DNA of 64,000 nucleotides from Artocarpus heterophyllus (Eukaryota > Streptophyta > Magnoliopsida > Rosales > Moraceae): positions 8,115,903-8,179,902 of the forward strand of contig CM046332.1 of assembly GCA_025403435.1 (NCBI GenBank). The letters are read 5' to 3'. The notes beneath the pieces were generated by a model. That model searched no databases, was not told the origin of the DNA, and worked only from the letters and a program-made list of their open reading frames with translations. This document shows, one piece after another, positions 1-10,784 of the stretch; positions within the stretch are counted from its first letter, which is position 1; each line of letters begins with the position of its first letter. The translations under genes and the position numbers were made by a program.

Positions 1-267
1 AAGCAAGATTGGCTCAATCCATGGGATACAGATTTAGGAAGATGCAACCTACAAAATAGTGTTGGTTTAGATTATCAATCGAAAAGTGGTAGGTTTGTGA
101 CGCCATGATGTACCATTAGTGAAAGTGGAGTGGCAGCACCACGATACTAATTAGGCAACCTGAGAATTAGAGCCGACTATGTAGGACTAGTACCTGCAAC
201 TATTTTGTCTTGCATTTAGGTTGGCTTTTGAATTTCGAGGACGAAATTTCCTTTAGGGATGGAGAGT
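1..267 (+). pseudogene. Ty3/gypsy element A, 3' end of pol (integrase tail and chromodomain remnant)
   Basis: This is the last part of a chromovirus polyprotein. It aligns by eye with the end of element D (about 29930-30140): the stretch with ccattagtgaaagtggagtgg followed by a CAGCACCACG block corresponds to the chromodomain segment read as IPLVKV-W-HHGVDEAT-LE in D. Several stops interrupt it. It ends in the conserved aatttcgaggacgaaattt block and the polypurine tract ctttagggatggagagt (251-267), immediately before the LTR. The upstream body of the element lies outside the window. Not functional. Confidence 0.8.
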
Positions 268-2690
268 TGTAATGCCCCAAAATTTATTTAAGTGTTATTA
301 GTGTATAGAGTCGTCAATTAGTGTGCCGTAATGTATATTTAAACTTAATTTGACTATTTAATGATATTTCTAAATCAATGCTATTTCTAATTATTTTCAA
401 ATTATTTTTAACCACCCTTAATTATTTTATTTTTATTTGTTACTGTGAATTTTAAAACAAAGCAATCCGACAAATGCCAAACACGTCCCTTTTTCTCTCT
501 ATTTATTTTCCTTCACTCCCTCACTGACTCTCAGCTCTCTCTCTCCCATGCTTTCTCTCTTTCTCTCTTTCTCTCTCTATGTCTTTCTCTCCTTTGCCCT
601 CTCATTTTGGTTCAAATTTTCAGAGCCCAAACTTCAGTGTCCAATTGAATTGGAAGCTTGGAAGCAAGATTGAGCCTCCATAAATGTGATTCAAAGCTTG
701 GATTTGAGGTTGGTTTAATAAATTTTCAAATTTTTAAATTGTTCTCAATTTTTCTATTTTCCATGTATTTTGAAATCCGAGCTCATTTAACCTTAGGAAA
801 CCCTACATTTCAGTTAGTGGAACTCAAAACATCTAGAATCTATGCTTGGTTTGATGAAAAACAAATTTAAATCAAGATTTTACATTTTTTGGATTTAATT
901 GGAATTTTCTATACAAATCTTGTTTAAATTAGTTTAATAGTGTTCTACTATGTTTTTCTATCATATATGAATATTTTCTATGCCTGGGAATTGAGAAAAC
1001 AGGTTGGAAATGAAGATTTAAGCTCGGGAGGCCGAAGCTCGAATTTAGAACTTTTCAGATTTTTCCAGTTTGGCAGGCCGAACTTCAAGTCCGACAGGCC
1101 AGATCCATGAGTCCGGTAGGCCAAATTCATCCCTTCGGCAAGCCAAACCTGGGAAAGCTCGGTTGGCCAGGCTGGATTCATCCCTTCAGCAAGCCGAACC
1201 TGTGAAGCTCGGTAGGCCGGTCCTACCTGGTTGGTAGGCCGAATTGTGTAGTTCAATACACTGGACAAAGAAATTCGACAGGCCGACTGGGCATAGAAAA
1301 AAATGTTGTTTTTCGCCCGTTTCACTGTTTTAAACCTAGATTGGGAATTTAAAACTTATAGTATGGTTTTACAGAAATGAATGACACACTAGGACACCAT
1401 AAGATAAGTTGGTTATGTAGAATATCCTAAGCTAGAAATTGATGAACATTGTTTATGTTTAAGGTTGTTCGTGGTTCCGTGGAGCTAACGTATAAAGGAG
1501 TGGGACTACGGTACTGAGTCACAATGTAGGATATCGAGGTAGGACTTCTACCCCTTTTCGTTAGTAGCTAGGTTTTTAATAATTTTGGCCTCAAAAGATT
1601 CTTCCAAAATGTTTTCAGCAAATGACACAATGTTTTTACATGTTATCAAATGGGGCTTTTGGCCACAAAATGGTTTCTTTCAAAATGATCACTTTCAAGA
1701 TGATTTCTTTTAAAACAGATTTCGTGGAACAATTTAGATAAACTTTTTAGCAATTTTCATTATTTGTCAAGAATTGAATGATCATAATGAATCGACTAAT
1801 GAATGTAATTGAGAATACTCGGTAACATAGGATTTAAATAATAATAAATACACAAAAGAGTGTGATGCCATCCACAGAGATCGAGTCTTGGATAGTGCAA
1901 CCTTGGTGGTAGGTCCCGAAACCCAACTGGGCCACTATGGCAGTGATTATGATAGCTTTGTCAGAAATTAAATAATAAGTCAAGTTTACGGATGACTAAT
2001 GGACTAGTGATAAGAATTAATTTTATAAGTCTATTTACGGTATTTTATAATTCTTGTGTTATAACAGATCTAACATTGATTTAATGTTTTCAAAGCTCAA
2101 CCTTAGATTAGATTTGGATGACAAAGAGCAAGATGGTAAGTATGAGCTTAACGAATTTCAATTTATTACTTTTATAAGTCTTGGCTATAGTAGAAATTTA
2201 TACTCAATTAAATGTTCTTCGAACCTTTAGTCCTACTGAGCATTCTGCTCACATTTTCTTTATCTGTTTTCAAAAACCTTTCCCCTAGGTGGATTGTAGC
2301 TTAGGACTGGCTGGGAGTCCATTCCCTGAACTTGAGAGCAATAGAAGACCCTAAGTAGCTTAGTAGTTGAAGTAAATCAAGGCATGTATTCTTTAAATTT
2401 TATCTCTCATATTGGACTGTGATTGTAATAATCTATTGTTGATACTATGTGTGTGCACAAGTTGTGGGCCCGGTGAGACCCAACACATACCCTCCTTTCC
2501 TTCTTATTATTCTAGTTCCTTTTTTTCACCCCCTTATTTGTTTTATTACTTTTAATAATTGATTAAAAGTTTTAAATTTATCACATTTTTAATAATTAAT
2601 TAATTCCTTAAATTGGAAACGTTTAATAAAAACTCAAATTAATTTATCTAATTAACCGCCACGTCACCTCCCGTGCTCTGGGGCATGACA
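268..2690 (+). repeat. 3' LTR of Ty3/gypsy element A
   Basis: The LTR begins TGTAATGCCCC and ends GGGGCATGACA, an imperfect terminal inverted repeat, and lies directly after a polypurine tract. It shares with the LTRs of D and E a TATTTA-type TATA region (about 495-505), a CT-rich leader (480-600), a GGCAGGCC-type cluster (1020-1293), a TCGGGTC/GAGATCG block near 1880 and a ctactgagc block near 2230. Length is 2423 bp. The 5-bp flank on the right is gggtc; the left partner is outside the window, so the target duplication cannot be tested. Confidence 0.88.
1020..1293 (+). repeat. GGCAGGCC-type motif cluster in LTR A
   Basis: About nine copies of a degenerate motif TTCGGCAGGCCGAA (5-bp arms TTCGG/CCGAA around CAGG) recur every 20-30 bp with variable spacers. 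Many copies carry C-to-T or G-to-A changes. The cluster lies roughly 520 bp downstream of the presumed TATA box, so it is probably transcribed. The same motif occurs in LTRs of unrelated elements in this window. Confidence 0.8.
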
Positions 2691-3766
2691 GGGTCTATAT
2701 TTAGGCAATGGTAGTGAGAACTTAACGAACCCTTGGGAGTGGTTTTTTCAATTTTATTTTGTGTAATCATTACGCATAGTTGTTAAGAAGACATGTTTGC
2801 AAGCCATATTTGTCTCATCTTCTAAGAGGACTTATTTTGAAGTACACGGCATCTTGCATTTGGATGGTTGAACTATGACAGAACAAAATTAAGAAATGCT
2901 ACACGTAGTAAAACAAAAGGTGATTACAAAATTCAGGCATGGTCTGCATCACTAGCTCATGAAATCAGAAGGAACAAATAATCATGGAATCTTCATCATC
3001 ATCATTATTTTTAGTACCAATAGTACGCAATAGTAGGAAGGAGTGCTAATCATAAAAAAAAGAAGAAAAATTAATTAGTTCTACAAATATGTTACTTATA
3101 GCTCTCCATATAGGACTTCAGTTTCTTTGAAGAACTTTGTAGACGTGGTAATTTACGGTCATGAAAGAAAATTAATTTGTAAAAGGAAATAATCCTAATA
3201 CGTGATTTAGGGGCTGTTGATCACCGTTATGAACTCCATCACCATCAATTAGTCAGATTATAATAAAAAATGCATTGTACATGACCAATGAATAAACCAC
3301 GTGTTGCAAATAAATAATTAGACTAGAAATTATAGTGGTTCACTCTTTAATGAGTTACGTCCACTGTCAAGTTCTTTATTATATTGGACCAAATTTTACA
3401 AGGCCAGTTGAGTATAATATTTATAGAGTAATTTCTACAAAGTAATAGTAAGTAAAATGGCATAATGTCCCTTTTGAAGGGTCCTTGCTCTCTATTTATA
3501 GAGTTCAGATGAGGTGATTGCCTAAGTAGTTATCACTTGTCCTCTCTTGTCACACGGTAGTTGAGCATAGGAGTGTTGTGAGGTAGGCAATTACTACGCA
3601 CTCATATGCCTACATTTCTCAGTAGTGATAGTAATAGAGATGTGTCTGAAAAGATTGAAAAAATTTCAAGAGGTTGGTGACCATCGAAATGAGTTATAGA
3701 ATAATAAGCGAATAGTAAGGAACGAGTAGAGAGTGCTGAGTATTCTTCTAAACTTGTACTGATAAC
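2691..3766. other. Unassigned AT-rich sequence between element A and element B
   Basis: I see no supported gene, RNA or element terminus here. The first bases after LTR A (2706-2721, caatggtagtgagaac) loosely resemble the primer-site region that follows the 5' LTR of element D (25433-25448). A short ATC/ATT run lies near 2990-3010. The rest is low-GC sequence with no recognisable coding signal. Confidence 0.5.
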
Positions 3767-4773
3767 TACAAACTCTGCCAATAAAGTGACGAGACCCTTG
3801 AATCAAATAAGTCTCCAAGATCATCTAAAAACAAGCTTGTATGAAACTGTAACCCGTTGCTTATAGTGAAGCAAGAACCCTAGTATAACGAAGACGCCAC
3901 AATTAATTATGGAAGGATTGATCGATAAGTTAAGGGTGAATGCCACAGAAAATTCTAATAAGTTTGAAAAGTTCTAAAAGAAACAAAGACGATTTTGCTC
4001 TCACAAAGTTTGAATAAAATTAGAATTGATTGTTTTATTTCATTGAGCCAAATGGCTAATTATAATATAAGTTAATCATCAAATTTTGCAACTTAACATC
4101 AACCTTAAAGTCGCCCATCTAAGAAAAGGAAACTAAAATATTCTAAGTTTTATAATTTAGGAAATTAAAATAAAGAACACTAAATAACCTAATCTCCTAT
4201 CTTACCCTAAGTTACACGCCTATTTCCTTAAAAGGAAACTAGATTAGAGCCTATGGAGTTTAGAGAATGGGAAATTAAATCTCAATCAGGTCTTTTAAAT
4301 GTAGGCACCTAAAGAAAAGGGAAACTAACTTTTTTTCCCAATCAAGTAAGTAATTAAAGGGGAAACTAATTAAATAGGAAAGTAACCAAATGGGAAACTA
4401 ACCAAAATAGAAAAAAAAGTACTCAAAATGACAACACGCCTTACAATTCAGGACACTTCTAAATTTGGAATAAAGAAACTACTTAATTGGAAACTTGCTC
4501 TAAATTGGAAACTAGCTAAAAATTGGACGCGCCAACTTCGAAGCTTTCTTTGAGGAAACTTTCCTAAATTATTCCAAAGCTTGAAATTTGGTAAACCACA
4601 CTTGATGTAGGCGTTTTTCATCTTCCATCGTCTTGTATAAATTTGTCTCAGTCCAAATGCTTAGAATTAGTCCATTAAATTTATCTTTGAACCTTTTAGC
4701 TTTAGCCTATTTAACCAGCCTGATTGGAACTTTAGTTGGATTCATACTTCATGTATTACTTGTGTACTCATCA
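3767..4773 (-). repeat. 3' LTR of element B
   Basis: The sequence from the ctctgccaataaagtgacgag block to gtgtactcatca matches 19472-20519 almost end to end, including the agacgccacaattaattatg block and repeated ggaaact runs. On the minus strand it starts TGATGAG. Its outer end is decayed: TA replaces the TG seen in the other copy. Differences between the two LTRs are frequent by eye, consistent with an old insertion. Confidence 0.85.
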
Positions 4774-4787
4774 TTTTGCTCCTCTTG
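4774..4787 (-). other. Polypurine tract of element B
   Basis: Read on the minus strand, this is a purine-rich run (caagaggagcaaaa) directly before the TGATGAG start of the 3' LTR. It is the expected plus-strand priming site for reverse transcription. Confidence 0.65.
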
Positions 4788-6250
4788 AAAAGGATTTTTC
4801 CTCAAATCATCACTTGCATCAAAAGGACATAAATAAGAAACATTAAAAATAGCACTAACATTATACTTACTCGGTAGATCCAATTTATATGCATTGTCAT
4901 TGATGCACTCCAAGACTTGAAAAGGTCCATCCCTTCTTAGAAGCAACTTAGAATGCCTTTGTGCTAAAAATCTTTCTTTTAGCATGTGCAGCCAAACCCA
5001 ATCTCTAGGTTTAAAAATTAATTGCCTGCGGCTTTTGGTTAGCTTGTTTTGCATATTGCACTGCTTTCCTCTCAATGTTGAATCTTGCTTTCTCTTGTAT
5101 CTGCTTAACAAATTTAGCCTTTTTCTTCCCATCTAGATTGGCACGTTCAGATAAAGGTAATAGCGATAAATCCAATAGAGTTAAAGAATTAAAACCATAA
5201 AGAATTTCAAATGGTGAAAAATTAGTAGCAGAATGAACAGTATGATTATATGCAAACTCAACATGCGGTCAACACTCTTCTCAAGTTTTGATGTTCCTTT
5301 TAACAATAGCCCTCAACAACATGGATAAAGTCCTATTAACTACTTCGGTTTAACCATCAGTTTGTAGGTAACAAGTAGTAGAAAATAATAACTTAGTTCC
5401 TAACTTACACCACAAGGTCTTCCAAAAGTAATTCAAAAACTTAGCATCTCTATCTGAAACAATTATTCCAGGCATACCAATGTAATTTTACAATCTCTCT
5501 AAAGAGCAAATCAGCAACATGAGAAACAACATCAATTTTGTGACATGGAATAAATGTACTATCTTATAAAATCTATCCACAACCACAAAAATTGAATCTC
5601 TACAATTTTTAGACCAAGGTAAACCTAACACAAAGTGTATTGAAATATCAATCCAAGGTTCACTAGGAATCGGTAATGGTGTGTATAATCACTTGGGATT
5701 TTGCTTGCCTATAAGTAAAACAACTACCACAAATTCTCTCAACGTGTCTTTTCATGTATGGCTAATAGAAGTGTTCTTGGAAAATATTTAATGTTTTAAC
5801 AACTCCAAAATGTCTCATTAACCCTTCACTATGGGATTCCCTTACTAACAAGTCATGCAAAGAGCAATTAGGCACACACAACTTATTCTCATGAAATGGA
5901 AAACCCTCATGCCTAAAAACTTACCCACTGTGTTTTTTTCACAAGCTTGAAACTCCTCACAAAAATCTTGGTCTAAAGGATACAATTCTTTAATGTGCTC
6001 AAAACCAAGTAACTTTGCATTAAGGATGAGGATTAATGTGTACCCTCAAGAAAGTGCATTGGCAACAATGCTTTCCTTTCTTGCTTGTCTCAAATGATAT
6101 ATGAAAATGTCTCAATGAACTCCACCCATAATGCATGTCTCTTATTCAACTTATGTTGGCCTCTTAAATGCTTAAGCAACACATGATCGGTGTACATCAC
6201 AAATTGCTTAAGCCAAAGGTAGTGTTGCCATGTTTCCAATGCTCAAACCA
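4788..6250 (-). pseudogene. Integrase region of element B (broken)
   Basis: Read on the minus strand with frame changes, this encodes a Ty3/gypsy integrase. About 5700-5890 carries a zinc-finger-like HSEGLMRH then ICGSC pattern. About 5130-5660 carries the core: a [13 protein letters not shown] block with the first catalytic Asp, SDRDAKF with the second, and TEVVNRT with the Glu. The C-terminal segment, 4788-5132, is a 127-residue open stretch containing RRDGPFQVLECINDNAYKLD and NVSYLCPFD, typical of plant Ty3/gypsy integrase tails. No clear chromodomain follows. Stops and shifts mean no full protein can be made. Confidence 0.82.
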
Positions 6251-6600
6251 ATGCATATATCTCCTTGTTGTATGTTAGGTAGTTTAAGGCTATCCCACTT
6301 AGCTTTTCATAAAAAATATGCAATAGGACACCCATCTTGTATAAGAATAGCTCCAATACCTATTCTTGAAGTATCACACTCAATCTTAAAAGTTTTAGTG
6401 AAGTTAGGCAAAGTAAGCAAAGGAGCATGAGTTAACTTTTTCTTGATTAATTGGAACACCTTATCTTGTTGTTCACCCCATTTGAATCCAAAGTTCTTCT
6501 TAATGAGCTCGGTAAGTGATGCAGCAATGCTACTAAAGTCTTTCATAACCTTCTACAAAAACTAGCGAGTCCATGAAAACTTCAAACATTACTTACGTTT
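6250..6600 (-). pseudogene. RNase H region of element B
   Basis: The minus-strand open stretch 6307-6546 encodes FSSIAASLTELIKKN, then LTHAPLLTLPNF and IECDTSRIGIGAILIQDGCP. This is the RT thumb followed by the start of the Ty3/gypsy RNase H fold. The usual DAS motif carrying the first catalytic Asp reads DTS here. The frame breaks on both sides. It lies between the RT and integrase parts, in the standard order. Confidence 0.78.
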
Positions 6601-7260
6601 GTGGGACTTAGCCATTCTTGAATAGCATGGATCTTCTATTGATCAACCTGTATTCCTTGTGCACTCACAATAAAACCAAGAAACATAAGCTTATCGATGC
6701 AAAACATGTATTTCTTCAAGTTAGTAAATAACTTCTCTTTTCTAAGTACATCTAAAACTAAATTTAAATGCACAAGATGTTCAGCCATGTTTTTGCTATA
6801 AATAATAATATCATCAAAATAAACCACCATAAATTTACCTATGAAGGCATGCAAGACATGGTTCATTAATCTCATGAAAGTACTCAGTGCATTAGTTAAT
6901 CCAAACAGCATAACTAACCACCATATAAGCCATATTTTGTTTTAAAGGGAGTTTTCCATTCATCACCCTCTTTCATTCTAATTTGATGATATCTATTTTT
7001 TAAATCAATTTTAGAGAATACACAAGCATCATGTAGCTCATCTAACATATCATCTAAGTGAGGAATGGGATGATAGTTCTTTACCGCTATATTGTTGATT
7101 GCTCGGTAGTCAACACACATCCTCCACGTCCCATTCTTTTATTCTTTAACTTGCTTTGTGGCTCCTTTTTCTCCTCGAGATTACTACGGTAAGCTAGTTG
7201 GTTTGAAATGGTAACACCGGGTACAAAATCTATTTGCAATTCAATCCCTTAAATAGGCTG
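6601..7260 (-). pseudogene. Reverse transcriptase region of element B
   Basis: Two minus-strand open stretches make up the RT. 6914-7120 has MCVDYRAIN, HPIPHLDDMLDEL and VFSKIDLKNRYHQIRMKEGD. 6636-6911 has [18 protein letters not shown] and the YFDD catalytic box with IIIYSK. They are split by a small lesion at about 6911-6914. Upstream, the FVPG(V)TIS-type linker runs straight into KNGTWRMCVDY, so roughly 25-30 residues normally found between them are deleted. Nonfunctional. Confidence 0.85.
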
Positions 7261-7817
7261 TAAACCATGCAGAACCTCTTCAGGAAAGACATCATCATGC
7301 TCCTGTAAAAGAGAAACAACAAAACTGGGCAAAGATGCGCCAAATTGGTAAGTGCTTAAATATGCCTCTTTGTATAAAAGTACAATCATTGGCTGGTTTA
7401 AAGGCAATGCTCTTTTAATTTAACTCGCTTTTGCATGGAAATTTGTTTTTCTCTCTGCTTTTCTCCCATTGACCAAATCAACTTTTTCTTTTTTTTCCTC
7501 ACTTTTTTTGGCCTTTTTCTCCTTTTCTTTAAGATTTTTATTTGTTTTCTTTTCTTTTTTCACTCTCTTTCTCTTGATCACTCTCTTTTTGTAACCTTAC
7601 TTGATCTTCATAAACCTGCTTTGGAGTCAAAGGAACTAGAGTGATTTTCCTTTGATTAAACTCAAATGAATATTTGATGGTGAATCTGTCATCTTAACAC
7701 ACCGATCAAATTGCCATGACATTCTTAATAAAAAATGTCCAGCTTGTATTAGGATTACAACACACAAAACTTCATCTTTATATTTTCCAATGCAAAAAGA
7801 GACTAGCACTTGTTTAT
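7261..7817 (-). pseudogene. Protease and lysine-rich linker of element B
   Basis: Minus-strand translation near 7625-7817 gives a retropepsin-proximal segment (FCIGKYKDEVLCVVI, then QAGHFLLRMSWQFDR), as found after gag in plant Ty3/gypsy elements. A lysine/glutamate-rich linker follows (about 7440-7570, seen as a pyrimidine run on the plus strand), then a VFPEEV-type block leading into RT. Stops are present. The sequence ends abruptly at 7817, where the LTR of element C begins, so the front of the protease and nearly all of gag are missing. Confidence 0.72.
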
Positions 7818-8092
7818 TTACATAGCTTATACTATGTTTTCAGATATAAACGTAGTTAAACATACATAACCAGAATCCATTAATACATCTATTTTTTTTT
7901 TATATAACTTATCCTTGTTTAAAATAATATTGTATAACTTATTCCATATTATAATTTATTCAATTATACTTTGAATTAATCATAAACTTATTTAATAATA
8001 TAGGAATATCTAGTTGTTAAATCAGGACTTATAAAAAAAAAACATCACATCCAATCTCCTTAATCAACACATCATATAAAAGTCATTTACTC

Positions 8093-8281
8093 CACAGTTC
8101 GGCAGGCCGAACTTGGGACTTCGGCAGGCCAGAGTTCCCTCAACCGGCAGGTCGGCAGATGCTTTACAATTCAGACCTAAAAACTTATCAACGTTCGGCA
8201 GGCCGAAAACATGATCGGTAGGCCAAACTTTCGAACTTCAGTAGGCCGACCAAGGATGTTCGGCAGGCCGACCGAGCCAAA
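8093..8281 (-). repeat. GGCAGGCC-type motif cluster (distal) in 3' LTR of C
   Basis: Roughly eight copies of TTCGGCAGGCCGAAC and decayed forms (e.g. ATCGGTAGGCC, TTCAGTAGGCCGACC) in about 190 bp. On the element's sense strand the core reads CCTG. It lies about 2 kb downstream of the presumed TATA box. Confidence 0.8.
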
Positions 8282-10228
8282 ATCTTTGAGAAAAACTTAA
8301 TTTAATTTTTTTGTAAAACAAACCAACTTTTCATAAAATATAGCGGAAGTTCATAATTCATTAAAAATGATAAAATAACTTATAAAACCATAGTATAAGT
8401 ATTCTTAAAACTTAACATAAAAATATGTTCCAAAATATATAACTTAATTAAAACATAAGAACGTTCTTCTTGGCGTGCTTCCGGTTACAATTCATCGTGC
8501 TTAGTGCTCACACGCCTTTCCATGTCCTCCGCCTAATCCAAGACTTTCTTACCCTTATCTGCAACATGACATAAAACATGATTAAGCTAATGCTTAGTAA
8601 GTACATATAATTCTCACAAAATAAAAACATTTCATAAACATCATCATCATTGTCATCATATCATAAAAGTGCCTTAAGCACAATTTCATAGAACATATCT
8701 TTCATTGCGTTCATCATTTAAAAACTTATTCCATTTTATCTTAAGGGCCCAAGTGTTGCACCATAAACATCATCATAGGCGTGCCGTCATGAGAGGAGAA
8801 GGGTAGCTAATCCAAAACCAAACATGACATCATAACATTTCATTTCATAACATTGGTGTGCAACACTTATTAGGTGATGCATATAAACATAATTTTCATA
8901 CTTTGAAACATGCCAAAATCATCATACATAACTTAAAATCATGAAAATATTTCATAGAAATTCTTAAGGAAAATATCCATAAAATCATCATGAATATCAT
9001 TATAAACATAACATCAAATCTTGTAAAAACGTGTCATGTTGCAGGTGAGAATGTATTTACCTTAACAGCTAGCTTACTTAACCTTAAAATGATTTGGTGA
9101 CGATGTCACGTTCTCGAAGTGCTTTCCTTTGTGTGTTCATGCCAATTTTCCATTTAAAACACAATAAAATCAATACTTAACATCATAGTGTAAATCATCC
9201 ATTCATATAACATTCAGATATACATACATTCATCTCATATTACAAACATAATTTATACCATAAAACATTGTCATCACATAAACATGTTATTATGATTTTT
9301 CTTAAATTATAAAAATTACCTTAAGCATATAAAAACGAACCATACATTTTAAACATAATTATCTTTTAAATAAAACATTTTCGAACAATTAAAATACATA
9401 TATTTTAATTTAAAGCTTCATACAATCATCATATTATCATGCGTAAAATTATGTTATTATCATAAAATCATTTAAACATAAATAACAATTCATAAACAAA
9501 AATCCTGAAATAACATTGTTAAAATTGTTTTCTTAAAAATAACATAAAATACCTTCATCATATATCATACATGCACATTCTTGACAACTTTCATGAAAAA
9601 CATCATATTTACCCCTTGAATATCATTACATTTTTCATATATCAAGATTAAACAATAATATTTATTGGGAGGGGTAGAAGATAGAAAATCCATATTTCAT
9701 CATAAAAACGTTGAAACAACTTGAAACTTAGGAAAACATTTCATAACGCATACATGCATATCATATTGAAATCCAAAACAAATACAATACCTAAAGAAAA
9801 ATATTGTATACGAATTGAGGAGGAGAATTCTTTTTCAAAAACACTAGAAAACTAAATTCTTACCTTGAAATTTCTTCTCAAAATCCTTGAATTTTAACCA
9901 ACGAAATATGACTTTTCTTTAAATTTTCTTGCAGAAAATTTTTGAGGGAGAAGGAAGTGAAATGCGTGGAGAAGAGAAGAGGAAGAGAGAATGAAAGAAC
10001 ATCTTAGAAATGAATGAGAGAGGAGTGAGAAGTTGAGAGTAAAATCTGAGGAAAGAAAACGTTAAAAAAAAAATTTTAACGTAACAACCATAATGAAATT
10101 CATTGCCCTTCATTAAGTCCCTCCATTAAGTCAGAATTTCTGATTGTTAGGGGGGGCAATTGGCGTGAAGGAGAGAAAGAAGAAAAAGGAAAGTCAAAAC
10201 TCTCACTCATCACTTACCATGTTTTGCC

Positions 10229-10240
10229 CTATTTAAATGG
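10229..10240 (-). promoter_or_regulatory. Putative TATA box in 3' LTR of C
   Basis: The minus strand reads CCATTTAAATAGGG. It is an AT-rich TATA-like site inside a long LTR, followed by a purine/pyrimidine-biased leader, with a GGCAGGCC-type cluster about 150-290 bp upstream. The equivalent site in the 5' LTR is at 18164-18172. Confidence 0.45.
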
Positions 10241-10384
10241 GAAACCATTTAAATTAACACAAATTAATGCAAAGTTAAACCACTTATTTCCTTAATTGAT
10301 AAAATCATTCCATTATTATGCCAATTAATCACATTAAATCATCCAATTAACGTAATTAACTCAGCCATAATTTTGGAGAGATTT

Positions 10385-10518
10385 CTGCTGACTGCTCGTC
10401 AGCCGTGTTCGGCCTGCTGGTTCCACCAAGTTCGGCCTGCCGATGGGTTTCTTCGGCCTGTCGATCTCAGGCAGACATTTCGGCCTACCGATCTTAAAAG
10501 TTCAGCCTGCCAAACTAT
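10385..10518 (-). repeat. GGCAGGCC-type motif cluster (promoter-proximal) in 3' LTR of C
   Basis: About six copies, written on the plus strand as TTCGGCCTGCCGATGG and variants, every 20-25 bp. The motif core is in the opposite orientation to the distal cluster of the same LTR. The cluster lies immediately upstream of the TATA-like site, in element orientation. Confidence 0.78.
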
Positions 10519-10762
10519 CCATAAATGCCATACATTAAAACATTCATACATCATTGCATCATAATTAAACATACATTAAAATAATCATGAACACTTGAGC
10601 ACAACGATTCCATGCGGTCGTCACCTGTCATAAAACTTGACATAAAAGTTAGTAACATTAACATCATATATCATTACGTATATTATAAGTTATTAATAAA
10701 ATATCATTAACGTCGTTACTAACTTAACGTAATTCATTACATAAAAATAGGCGGGTGTTACA

Positions 10763-10784
10763 ATTCTCCCCACCTTATAAAAGT
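10763..10784 (-). other. Polypurine tract of element C
   Basis: The minus strand reads acttttataaggtggggagaat, purine-rich and abutting the TGTAACACCC start of the 3' LTR. Just upstream is the aagtttcgaggacaaaac block typical of plant chromovirus pol ends. Confidence 0.75.

Larger units (their letters stand above)
7818..10762 (-). repeat. 3' LTR of element C (distal end truncated)
   Basis: Matches 15734-18713 throughout. On the minus strand it starts TGTAACACCCGCC after the polypurine tract. The distal 81 bp, present as 15653-15733 in the 5' LTR, are absent; the LTR joins protease sequence of element B at about 7818, within a shared TTACATAGC context. It holds two GGCAGGCC-type clusters and a TATA-like ATTTAAAT at 10230-10238. 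Confidence 0.88.

Noticed and set aside
8093..8281. CRISPR-like array of short repeats
   Set aside because: Repeats are palindromic but degenerate, spacing is irregular, there are no cas genes, and the setting is a plant LTR.
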